Shown piece after piece: positions 42,198 to 49,938 of a stretch of 64,000 nucleotides of DNA. The notes below the pieces were generated by a model. It was given only the letters and a program-made list of their open reading frames with translations. It was not told the origin of the DNA and made no database searches. Position numbers and translations under genes: made by a program. The DNA is taken from contig CAYXBB010000005.1 in assembly GCA_964463285.1 (NCBI GenBank), positions 5,180-69,179 of the forward strand, in the 5' to 3' direction. How positions within the stretch are numbered: the stretch's first letter is position 1; every line of letters begins with the position of its first letter. This DNA is from JAAZLS01 sp964463285. Lineage in GTDB: Bacteria > Bacillota > Dethiobacteria > DTU022.

Positions 42198-42336
42198 AAT
42201 TTTTTTTCGGCATGGGGGCAAGGGTTGCGGTCAAAATCCCCGAAAAACTAAATCGGCTTTATATCTTAAATTGTGGTATAAATTTCAGACACAAATAAGA
42301 AGATAAATTTAAATAAAATTTAAGGGGCGTACAAGT

Positions 42337-43293
42337 ATGAGAATCAGATTAGCGAATGCAGTGGTTATAATACCGGTCCTGCTGTTGCTGGCAGGCGGAG
42401 GATGCCAGTGGCTCCGGCCCAGCCCGCAAATACCGGAAAAAATTAAAGGAGATGAGGGGACCGAGCCGATCCTTAAAGTGTATTTTCACGAAACAGAGGA
42501 AGTAAAAGAACTGCCTATGGAAGAATATATTGCCGGAGTGGTGGCAGCAGAGATGGATCCGGGCTGGCCTGTGGAGGCTTTGGCAGCCCAGGCCATGCTG
42601 GCTCGAAGCTTTACCCTGCAAAAGATCGAGGAAAAAGGCGGAATTCCGGAACATGATGCCCACGCTTCCACGGATATCAAAGAATTTCAAGCCTACGATT
42701 CCACCCGGATAAATGATCAGGTGCGACAGGCGGTAGAAAAAACCCGGGGACAGATATTTGCCTACCGGGGTGATTTTGTAAGAGGCTGGTTTCATGCTTA
42801 TGCGGGGCCAAAGACCGCCTTGGCCGACGAAGGGCTGGAATTTGAAGGCAAAAACCCCCCTTATATACATAACGTGCCCAGCCCCGGAGGGAAGATAATT
42901 CCTGAAAACGAAGGAAACTGGAGCGCTTCCTTTCCCTTGCAGGAGGTCCAGGCTACTGTAACGGAAATGACCGGTAAAGATCCGGGGCCGATAACAGAGG
43001 TTAAAATTGAGGCCACCGGTCCTTCAGGAAGGGCCACCAGGCTGGCTTTCAACGAAGTGGAAATACCTGCTGCTTCTTTCCGTTTGGCTCTGGGGAGCAC
43101 GGAAATGCGTTCAACCCTGCTTGACTCCATACAAATTTCCGGTGAAAACCTGTTCCTTTCCGGGATGGGTTATGGTCACGGGGTAGGGATGTGTCAGTGG
43201 GGTGCCCGGGCACTTGCCGAAGAAGGAAAGTCCGGTGAACAAATCATCGAATATTTTTTTAAAGGGGTAAACATGGTTAAATTATGGGATTAA
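42337..43293 (+). CDS. spoIID: Stage II sporulation protein D
   Basis: SpoIID is the lytic transglycosylase that helps the engulfing membrane move. The 318-aa protein has an N-terminal signal with a possible lipobox (L-A-G-G-G-C). The SpoIID domain shows M-E-E-Y-I-A-G-V-V-A-A-E-M with the catalytic Glu, A-L-A-A-Q-A-M-L-A-R-S-F, and the C-terminal G-M-G-Y-G-H-G-V-G-M-C-Q-W-G-A. In Bacillus spoIID is elsewhere, so its place here is a rearrangement. Confidence 0.93.
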   Translation: MRIRLANAVVIIPVLLLLAGGGCQWLRPSPQIPEKIKGDEGTEPILKVYFHETEEVKELPMEEYIAGVVAAEMDPGWPVEALAAQAMLARSFTLQKIEEKGGIPEHDAHASTDIKEFQAYDSTRINDQVRQAVEKTRGQIFAYRGDFVRGWFHAYAGPKTALADEGLEFEGKNPPYIHNVPSPGGKIIPENEGNWSASFPLQEVQATVTEMTGKDPGPITEVKIEATGPSGRATRLAFNEVEIPAASFRLALGSTEMRSTLLDSIQISGENLFLSGMGYGHGVGMCQWGARALAEEGKSGEQIIEYFFKGVNMVKLWD

Positions 43294-43429
43294 ACTTTTG
43301 TACAGTGGGCTATTTTAAACTGCTGCTTCATATATTTCTTATGGACAGGGCATCAGGTTTTTTCTAAAAAGAAGGTAATTCTTAGGCATTGTTTTTTTGC
43401 AAACTATAGCTGCTAAAGAGGTGAAACGG

Positions 43430-43717
43430 GTGGAGGAAAAATACAGTTTTAAATCCGGGCAGCACCGCCTGATTATTGATAACCGGGAACGTACAGAGGT
43501 ATTTGGGGTAGTGCACGTGGATAGTTTTGATGAAGAAGAGGTAATTATGGAAACGGAGCTGGGGATGCTGGCGGTGCGAGGAGAGAACCTGCATATCAGG
43601 CATTTGAATCTGGAGCAGGGGGAGGTAGTGATCGAGGGTCTGGTATTGGAATTAGCCTATGCTGAAGATAAGGGGAGCGGCAGGGGAAAAAGTGTTTGGC
43701 AGCGAATATTTAAATAG
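43430..43717 (+). CDS. yabP: Sporulation protein YabP
   Basis: YabP is made under sigma-E and is needed for spore cortex formation. GTG 43430 with AGAGGTG upstream gives 95 aa beginning V-E-E-K-Y-S-F. The family motif H-R-L-I-I-D-N-R-E-R-T-E-V-x-G-V is present. The frame is open from TTG 43397. It is followed by yabQ after 12 bases. Confidence 0.9.
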   Translation: MEEKYSFKSGQHRLIIDNRERTEVFGVVHVDSFDEEEVIMETELGMLAVRGENLHIRHLNLEQGEVVIEGLVLELAYAEDKGSGRGKSVWQRIFK

Positions 43718-43729
43718 CGGAGGGCTATT

Positions 43730-44197
43730 ATGCCCGATCAGTTCACCCTGTTTACCGAGGCGGCGGCACTGGGTCTGCTATTGGGTGCCAATTATGATAT
43801 TTTTCGGGCACTCAGGGCCTGTTATCAGATAAAAAAAATCACATTGGTATTTGTTACGGACAGTCTGTTTTGGCTTACCGCCACCATATATTGCCTGTGG
43901 TATATTTTTTATTGCCGCTGGGGAGAAATTTATCCCTTTACTTATTTTGGCCTGGCGGTAGGAGCGGCAGTATATTTCTGCTGGTTGAGCCCCTGCCTGT
44001 TTAAAATCTGGCATAAGCTCTTTTCTGGGGTAATACAGGCAGGGGCTTTTAGCCGAGGGATACTTAAGCGGGTTTTGGCGATCGTTTCATTCTCCACAGA
44101 TCGGATTTCTACCGGCATGGGGACAAAGCTGAAAGTAGTTAAGAATTTATCTTCTGTAAGAAGGGTTTTTCACCATATCTACCGAAACAAAAAGTAA
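43730..44197 (+). CDS. yabQ: Spore cortex biosynthesis protein YabQ
   Basis: YabQ is a mother-cell membrane protein (155 aa) required for cortex formation. It has four to five hydrophobic segments and the pattern G-L-L-L-G-A-N-Y-D-I-F-R-A-L-R near the start. The basic C-terminus is typical. GGAGGGCTATT lies before ATG 43730. Confidence 0.9.
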   Translation: MPDQFTLFTEAAALGLLLGANYDIFRALRACYQIKKITLVFVTDSLFWLTATIYCLWYIFYCRWGEIYPFTYFGLAVGAAVYFCWLSPCLFKIWHKLFSGVIQAGAFSRGILKRVLAIVSFSTDRISTGMGTKLKVVKNLSSVRRVFHHIYRNKK

Positions 44198-44240
44198 TAT
44201 TACTCTGTATCAAGTACCGGCCCGGGAGCGAATAAATACC

Positions 44241-44564
44241 ATGAGCTCAGTTAAAACCCGTCCCAAGGTAATCAGGATAAGAAAAGTGCGCCCCGGGTTG
44301 TCATTTCAAAAGCTGGCGGTGACGGCGGGGCTTATGCTAGCGATATTTTTAACAATAATTATAATCTTTCAGGCAGGCCAATATTTCCGGTTAAAACAGG
44401 CGGTTATTGGTTGCCGGATCCAACTTGAACAACATGAAACTCGCAATGAACAGATTAAGGAAGAGATAGAGCGACTTTACGATGCAGAATATATCGAACT
44501 GTTAGCCAGGAAATATCTGGGATTGGTAAAACCCGGAGAAATAGTTTTTCAATTAAATGATTGA
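44241..44564 (+). CDS. divIC: Septum formation initiator DivIC/FtsB family
   Basis: This 107-aa bitopic cell-division protein has a basic N-terminus, a single membrane helix (about 28-50), and a short coiled coil (E-Q-H-E-T-R-N-E-Q-I-K-E-E-I-E-R-L). The motif Y-D-A-E-Y-I-E-L-L-A-R-K-Y-L-G-L-V-K-P-G-E follows. DivIC pairs with FtsL at the septum. The stop codon overlaps the next -35 box. Confidence 0.9.
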   Translation: MSSVKTRPKVIRIRKVRPGLSFQKLAVTAGLMLAIFLTIIIIFQAGQYFRLKQAVIGCRIQLEQHETRNEQIKEEIERLYDAEYIELLARKYLGLVKPGEIVFQLND

Positions 44565-44588
44565 CAAGCCTTGTAGAGAGGCTATAAT
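44561..44588 (+). promoter_or_regulatory. Promoter of the S1-domain gene
   Basis: TTGACA (44561-44566) and TATAAT (44583-44588) are 16 bp apart. The -35 contains the divIC stop codon. Confidence 0.8.
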
Positions 44589-44637
44589 TGTGTTTAGAAT
44601 TATAAAAGGATTAAAATAAGGAGGAGCATTTTTTGGT

Positions 44638-45024
44638 ATGCCCGTTAAAGTAGGCAACATAGTGGAGGGGGTGGTAACCGGGATCACTAACTTTGGTGCG
44701 TTTATATTGCTTCCCAATGGAGATACCGGGCTGGTGCATATTTCCGAGGTGGCCGACTCTTATGTGAAGGATATCAATGATTACCTGAAAAAAGACGATA
44801 AGGTAGATGTAAAAGTGCTCTCGGTGGATGGTAATGGAAAGATCGGTCTTTCGATTAGGCGAGCCTGTAAAAGCTCGCGGCGTTATCCGGGCCGGGAAGA
44901 TCGCAGCAGCTTTGAAGATAAGCTGACCAAGTTTTTGAAAGAAAGCGATGAGCGGCTTCAGGACTTGAAACGGAACACTGAATCTAAAAGAGGCGGGCGG
45001 GGTACCTTTCGGGAAGCATTTTAA
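44638..45024 (+). CDS. S1 RNA-binding domain protein (YabR-like)
   Basis: This small 128-aa protein has one S1 domain (V-G-N-I-V-E-G-V-V-T-G-I-T-N-F-G-A-F, V-H-I-S-E-V-A). A Lys/Arg/Asp-rich tail follows, with a helix related to the general-stress protein GSP13 (D-K-L-T-K-F-L-K-E-S-D-E-R-L). It matches yabR in position after divIC. GGAGGAGC is 12-14 bases before ATG 44638, slightly far. Confidence 0.92.
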   Translation: MPVKVGNIVEGVVTGITNFGAFILLPNGDTGLVHISEVADSYVKDINDYLKKDDKVDVKVLSVDGNGKIGLSIRRACKSSRRYPGREDRSSFEDKLTKFLKESDERLQDLKRNTESKRGGRGTFREAF

Positions 45025-45053
45025 ATTAAAATATATTAACATTTTGTGCTTGC

Positions 45054-45080
45054 AAAACACTCTTAACCGGGTGTTTTTTG
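45054..45080 (+). terminator. Terminator after the S1-domain gene
   Basis: AAAACACTC (45054-45062) and GGGTGTTTTTT (45069-45079) form a stem with a T-rich 3' arm. The following 45081-45264 is AT-rich and shows no gene. Confidence 0.75.
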
Positions 45081-45296
45081 TTATGTTCCCTTTCCCCAAT
45101 AAAATTTATTATCTTGCGGCTGTTTACGATCATCCCCCGTATTTGCTGTAAATGACTATTTTGCAGTTAATTTTAATTAGCTCGGAAATTTATTCGATCT
45201 GGTTTTACCCAAGCAGCCCCAAATCGAAACCCCCGTTCGTTTCTCGCAGATCATAAAATGGCAACCCTTACCGGTAAACGGTGAGGGATGCTAACA

Positions 45297-45364
45297 TTTG
45301 TCGCAATAAAAAATTACAGAGTTTACTTAATATGACATACATTTTGCAATAGGCCTTTTATAAT
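45297..45364 (+). promoter_or_regulatory. spoIIE promoter: 0A-like box and 21-bp spacer
   Basis: A -35-like ATGACA (45332-45337) and a perfect TATAAT (45359-45364) are 21 bp apart, the same unusual spacing reported for the Spo0A-activated sigma-A promoter of spoIIE in Bacillus subtilis. An upstream TTTGTCGCAATAAA (45297-45310) resembles a Spo0A box (TGTCGAA, 6/7). A 9-bp stem-loop (CCCTTACCG/CGGTGAGGG, 45265-45287) lies just above it. Confidence 0.75.
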
Positions 45365-45392
45365 GGGGTTGTCTTAAGGAGGTGACCCGGTA

Positions 45393-47582
45393 ATGAGAGC
45401 AGAGGGGACAACCTTAGCCCCAAAGGCTGCCTTTCCATCTACGGAATGCGGAAGGGAACGCGTATTTGGCCTGAAAACACTTTCCCGGAGGGGACAGGCT
45501 CTATTTACAGCCGGCGCCATCCTGCTGGCGGTGGCAGGATTCACGCTGGGAAGAGCCTCGGTGTTAAGCGAAATAGCGCCGTTTGGAGCCGCTTTCTGGT
45601 TGGTGGCGTTGCGGGAAATGCCGCCACTGAGCATATTGGTAGCCGTTTCTGTTCTGGCAGGCCGGGCAAGTGTAGATGGAATCTGGCCGGCAGCTTACCT
45701 CCTGGTGGCAATGGCAGCAGTGTGGCTGTTGGAAGGACTCTGCTTACGCCTGTTCAAACGCCGCTGCCCCCTGTTAATTTCGGCGGCAATGTTAATGGTG
45801 ATTAGCCGGGTAGGAAATTTTATTGATTTAAAAGCACCTTATTCTATTGAGTCGGTATTTTTGGGTCTGGAGGTGTTAACAGGTTGTCTGGCAGCAGCAG
45901 TTCTGGTGCCAGGAATGCGACTCCTTTATCACCTCCCCCGGAGCCGCGACCGGCCGGTGAGGGCATTACCGGAAGAGGCAACCGCCATTTTATTTCTCTG
46001 CGTACTAATCCTGACGGGGTTAAGGGGGTTTACTGTCGGCAGCCTGTCCGTAGAGGCTGTGGTTTCCCTGGTAAGCCTTATGATAATTGCTTATCTGTTA
46101 GGAGCAGTCGGAGGATCCGCTATTGGGATAATAACCGGGACAACTCTAGGGTTGGGAAACCCTGACATCTATGTCATCTTAGGGTCCCTCTCCTTTAGCG
46201 GCTTCTGGGCGGGCTTGCTGAAATCTTATGGTCGATGGGGCTGTGCGCTCGGGTTTCTATTTTCCGTGCCTCTGTTGTATTTGCTTGCTCCGGGGGATCT
46301 GCCGGGGATTTACTGGAAAGAAAGCCTGCTCTCTCTGGTTATATTCTTGGTGATACCATCCCGTTATCTTCAGAAGCTGTCGCTTCAGCTCCAGAGGTTG
46401 GGCTTAAGCAAATATGGGGGGTCGGAAGAGGAATGCCGCCGGCCGGTGGCCCGGCGGATTAACCGGGTGATCAGTCTGTTCAGGGATCTTTCCTCGGGCT
46501 TAAACCAGCCGGAGGAGATAGAAAACCGTCAGGAGCAAGAGCCTTATTTCCTGCTGGAAGACTTGATGGACCGGGTTTGCCGATCTTGCCTGTTTAAAAG
46601 GAGGTGCTGGGAGAAAGATCTCTTCAGTCACCACCGGCTTATACTGGATCTTCTGGTCAGGGCAGAAACCGAGGGGGAGGTAACGGAGGCCCATCTGCCC
46701 CCTACCTTCCGGGAGAGATGCCATCAGCCGGAGGTCCTGGTAAAAGCCATCAATAACTTGCAGGAGGTGTGGCAACTAAACCGGCACTGGGAGCAAAAGG
46801 TTAAGGAAGGGAAAAAGCTGGTTTCTAGCCAGCTGGAGGGGCTGGCCCAGGTCATGGAAGAGCTGATCTGGGAAATAGAACAGGAACCGCTATTGCCCGA
46901 AGAGGGTGAGCAGGCTCCCTCCTTTAACTTAGAACTGGGCTTGGCTCAAAAAGCCGGGCGGAACCAACAAGTCTGTGGTGACTATTATAGCCTGGTTGAG
47001 CTGGATACCTTCAGGCAAGCGATTATCCTGGGCGACGGCATGGGAAACGGTTCCCAGGCAGCAGAGGATAGCAGGTCTGCGGTGGAGATGTTAGAAAAGC
47101 TCCTGGAGGCAGGGCTTCCCACCGAAACAGTCTTGCGCACCGCCAATTCTTTGCTGCAGTTGCGCTCCCGGGAGAGTTTCGTGGCTATGGAGATGGCCTT
47201 AATTGACCTCCGGAAGGGAGAGGCGGAACTCCTGAAAATAGGAGCGGCCCCCGGGTTTCTTATCAGGGGAAAAGAAATTCTTCAACTGGGGGCCTCATCT
47301 CTCCCGTTAGGAATACTATCCAGCATCGAGGCTGAACGGCACCTGATTCGACTTCCGCCTACGGATCTGTTGGTGATAACCACCGATGGGGTGGCCGATC
47401 CCGATGGAGAGAGCACCTGGTTATTACCCTTTCTCCGGAAATGGGAAAGCTGTCCCCCTCAGGTAATTGCAGACCGTATCCTGGAAGAGACTCTGCGCCG
47501 GTGCGGTGGTTTCCTGCGAGATGACCTAACGGTGGTTACCTGCCGGCTGGTGCGGTTAACCGGTAATAGCGCCTTGGTCTAG
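45393..47582 (+). CDS. spoIIE: Stage II sporulation protein E (serine phosphatase)
   Basis: SpoIIE dephosphorylates SpoIIAA to switch on sigma-F and also acts in asymmetric division. The 729-aa protein has ten or so N-terminal membrane helices, a middle FtsZ-related region with the cysteine pattern C-R-S-C-L-F-K-R-R-C-W, and a C-terminal PP2C domain. The PP2C domain shows G-D-Y-Y-S and L-G-D-G-M-G-N-G (metal-binding Asp residues), and T-D-G-V-A-D and D-D-L-T-V-V near the end. ATG 45393 has AAGGAGGTGA upstream. Confidence 0.96.
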   Translation: MRAEGTTLAPKAAFPSTECGRERVFGLKTLSRRGQALFTAGAILLAVAGFTLGRASVLSEIAPFGAAFWLVALREMPPLSILVAVSVLAGRASVDGIWPAAYLLVAMAAVWLLEGLCLRLFKRRCPLLISAAMLMVISRVGNFIDLKAPYSIESVFLGLEVLTGCLAAAVLVPGMRLLYHLPRSRDRPVRALPEEATAILFLCVLILTGLRGFTVGSLSVEAVVSLVSLMIIAYLLGAVGGSAIGIITGTTLGLGNPDIYVILGSLSFSGFWAGLLKSYGRWGCALGFLFSVPLLYLLAPGDLPGIYWKESLLSLVIFLVIPSRYLQKLSLQLQRLGLSKYGGSEEECRRPVARRINRVISLFRDLSSGLNQPEEIENRQEQEPYFLLEDLMDRVCRSCLFKRRCWEKDLFSHHRLILDLLVRAETEGEVTEAHLPPTFRERCHQPEVLVKAINNLQEVWQLNRHWEQKVKEGKKLVSSQLEGLAQVMEELIWEIEQEPLLPEEGEQAPSFNLELGLAQKAGRNQQVCGDYYSLVELDTFRQAIILGDGMGNGSQAAEDSRSAVEMLEKLLEAGLPTETVLRTANSLLQLRSRESFVAMEMALIDLRKGEAELLKIGAAPGFLIRGKEILQLGASSLPLGILSSIEAERHLIRLPPTDLLVITTDGVADPDGESTWLLPFLRKWESCPPQVIADRILEETLRRCGGFLRDDLTVVTCRLVRLTGNSALV

Positions 47583-47623
47583 AGAACACCCGTAAGGGGC
47601 AATTAGCAGCTGCTAGAGTTCCG

Positions 47624-47655
47624 GCAACCTGAAATTATACAGGTTGCTTTTTTTT
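47624..47655 (+). terminator. spoIIE terminator
   Basis: GCAACCTG (47624-47631) and CAGGTTGC (47640-47647) are followed by eight T. Confidence 0.92.
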
Positions 47656-47669
47656 ATCTGTGCAAGGTA

Positions 47670-47745
47670 GGGGACAGACCTGCAAACTTAGGTCTGTCAT
47701 TAGAACAAGGTATGGGGACAGACCTGCAAACTTAGGTCTGTCCCC
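47670..47745. repeat. Tandem REP-like palindromic repeat (two copies, period 44)
   Basis: Copy 1 (47670-47698) and copy 2 (47714-47745) share GGGGACAGACC-TGCAAACTTA-GGTCTGTC. Copy 2 is a perfect 11-bp inverted repeat (GGGGACAGACC/GGTCTGTCCCC) with a 10-base loop. Copy 1 has lost the outer three bases on the right. The design is that of REP elements spread by single-strand Y1 (RAYT/IS200-like) transposases. No transposase is in the window. Confidence 0.75.
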
Positions 47746-47786
47746 GGGGATAATATGGTAAAATAATTAATGAGGGGGGGATTTGA

Positions 47787-49196
47787 TTGCTGGCCGAAAA
47801 TGTGGAAGCATATATTAATCAGCATCACTTGCTTGCTACCGGGGACCGGGTGCTGGTGGCAGTGTCCGGCGGACCGGATTCATTGGCATTACTTCATTTA
47901 TTGCGCAACCTGGCCTCCCGGTTCAAGATTGAACTGGCGGTAGCCATCCTGGATCACCGTTTTCGGCCGGAGGCCCTCCGGGAAGCGCTGGCAGTGGGAA
48001 GGCTGGCCAGGCGCTGGGGACTTACTTTTTTTGGGACTTCCCTGGATGTTCCCTATCTGCGTCAAAAATGGAGGGTTTCTTCTCAGGAAGCTGCCCGAAA
48101 AGCCCGCTATCAGTTTCTGTTGTCTTCTGCCGGCAAGTGGGGAGCCGGTAAAATTGCTCTAGGGCACCAGCTTGACGATCAGGTAGAAACAGTATTGCTT
48201 AATTTTTTACGGGGGACCGGTGTAGATGGATTGAGCGGCATGGCCCCTAAGCGCCGCTTGGGGAAGTGTATGCTAATTCGCCCCTTGCTGGGAGTTACCC
48301 GTAAACAGATCGATGAATATTGTCGGGATCACCGGCTGCAACCATTTAAGGATCCCAGCAATTTAACCGCGGTCTATACCCGCAATAAAATCAGATTGGA
48401 ACTAATTCCTTATTTGCAGGAAAATTATAACCCCCGGCTGCGAGAAGCCCTGATCCGGTTATCCCAGCTGGCAGCCGCTGATCGGGAATTTTTGTGGCAG
48501 GCTGCAACCCGGGAGCTTCGCAAGGCTTCCTGCCAGCGAGGGGACGCACTGATTCTTGATGCCCGCCATCTGCATAAGCTGCCGGCAGCACTTAAGGGTA
48601 GGGTGAGCAGGCTGGCGTTATTTAAAATAACCCCACCGGGAGAGGTGGGTTTGAAACAAGTTCAACAGCTAATTGATCTCTGTCACAGTGGTGTGACGAC
48701 GGCCGAGCTACATACCCCCGGTGGGGGCCGGGTCTATCGTTCCGGCAACCAGTTGATATTTACTTCTGCTCCGGCAACCGAACCGGCAGTGGTGGCTACC
48801 CGGGTAAATATTCCCGGGGAAACCGCTTTGCCCTGGGCTAACGGGAAAATAGTTTCCCGGCTAACGACTGTGGATAAACTTAGTTGGCCCCCTTCCTGCC
48901 GGGAGGCCTACCTGGATCTAAGGCGGATCCCGGAAACGCTTTGGGTACAAACCCGTTGGCCGGGGGCGCGGTTTCATCCCCAAGGGGCGATAGGCAGCAA
49001 GAAATTAAAAGATTTTTTTATCGATCAGAAAATCCCCCGGCACTTAAGAAATTGCTGGCCCCTGGTAGTGGCCGGGGAGAAAATATTATGGGTGGTTGGC
49101 AAGAGGATTGGGCACCCTTATCGGATTACGGCAGATACTACCGAAGTGGTGGTTTTAAAGTTTATACCTTTATCTGAGGGACGGCGATCCCTGTAA
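47787..49196 (+). CDS. tilS: tRNA(Ile)-lysidine synthase
   Basis: TilS puts lysidine at C34 of tRNA-Ile(CAU), an essential step for reading AUA. The 469-aa protein has the PP-loop V-A-V-S-G-G-P-D-S-L-A-L-L (about 24-36), the D-H-R-F-R and G-H-Q-L-D-D-Q-V-E-T motifs, and a C-terminal TilS substrate-binding domain. TTG 47787 with GAGGGGGGG upstream is the start. It lies before hpt and ftsH, as in Bacillus. Confidence 0.95.
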   Translation: MLAENVEAYINQHHLLATGDRVLVAVSGGPDSLALLHLLRNLASRFKIELAVAILDHRFRPEALREALAVGRLARRWGLTFFGTSLDVPYLRQKWRVSSQEAARKARYQFLLSSAGKWGAGKIALGHQLDDQVETVLLNFLRGTGVDGLSGMAPKRRLGKCMLIRPLLGVTRKQIDEYCRDHRLQPFKDPSNLTAVYTRNKIRLELIPYLQENYNPRLREALIRLSQLAAADREFLWQAATRELRKASCQRGDALILDARHLHKLPAALKGRVSRLALFKITPPGEVGLKQVQQLIDLCHSGVTTAELHTPGGGRVYRSGNQLIFTSAPATEPAVVATRVNIPGETALPWANGKIVSRLTTVDKLSWPPSCREAYLDLRRIPETLWVQTRWPGARFHPQGAIGSKKLKDFFIDQKIPRHLRNCWPLVVAGEKILWVVGKRIGHPYRITADTTEVVVLKFIPLSEGRRSL

Positions 49197-49282
49197 AGAG
49201 TGCAGCTGGTTAAGCCATGGCCGGATCATTTGCGTTGTAAGCAAAAATTACCAGGAAAAGTTAAATAACGGGAGGGGAAAAG

Positions 49283-49819
49283 GTGAAAGGCATGTTAGAA
49301 ATACTTTTATCCCGAGATCAAATTGCCGCCCGGGTAGGCGATCTGGCGGGACAGATCTGTAAAGATTATCAAAAAAGCAGGCCGGTACTGGTTTGCATTT
49401 TAAAAGGGGCGATAATTTTTTTAAGTGATCTTATGCGCAAGCTGACCCTACCGGTGGAGATAGATTTTATGGCGGTGTCCAGTTACGGGCAATTCACCTC
49501 CTCTTCGGGGGTAGTCCGCATTTTAAAAGACTTGGATCAAAATATCGGAAACAGGGATGTATTGGTAGTAGAAGATATTATTGATACCGGTTTGACTCTC
49601 AATTATTTGTGTGAAAATATTTTACAGCGCAGACCTCGGTCGCTAAAGGTAGTAACTTTACTTGATAAACCGGAGCGTCGAAAGGTTGATTTTAAGCCGG
49701 ATTACCTGGGATTTTCCATCCCCGATTACTTTGTAGTGGGTTATGGGTTAGATTTTAATGAACGTTATCGCCACCTTCCTGATATCTGTATTTTGAAGCG
49801 CTCATCATTGCCGGATTAA
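49283..49819 (+). CDS. hpt: Hypoxanthine phosphoribosyltransferase
   Basis: Hpt salvages hypoxanthine and guanine with PRPP. The 178-aa protein has the PRPP loop V-L-V-V-E-D-I-I-D-T-G-L-T-L, the flexible loop V-S-S-Y-G, and the C-terminal G-Y-G-L-D-F-N-E-R-Y-R. GTG 49283 (AGGGG upstream) or ATG 49292 may be used. Confidence 0.95.
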   Translation: MKGMLEILLSRDQIAARVGDLAGQICKDYQKSRPVLVCILKGAIIFLSDLMRKLTLPVEIDFMAVSSYGQFTSSSGVVRILKDLDQNIGNRDVLVVEDIIDTGLTLNYLCENILQRRPRSLKVVTLLDKPERRKVDFKPDYLGFSIPDYFVVGYGLDFNERYRHLPDICILKRSSLPD

Positions 49820-49873
49820 TTTTTAGACCGGTGATTTGCCGAACTATTTTGGTGTTTTAAAAGGGCTGCTTTG

Positions 49874-49902
49874 TTGTATATAAGGAAGGTGTATGTTAAA
49901 AT
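49874..49902 (+). promoter_or_regulatory. ftsH promoter
   Basis: TTGTAT (49874-49879), 17-bp spacer, TAAAAT (49897-49902), 36 bases before ftsH. Confidence 0.5.
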
Positions 49903-49938
49903 GGGAACATCGCCAGCCTACTGGAGAGGAGGCCTATT

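Noticed and set aside
47670..47745. CRISPR array
   Set aside because: Only two units with a 15-base gap, strongly palindromic, and no cas gene; better explained as REP-like repeats.
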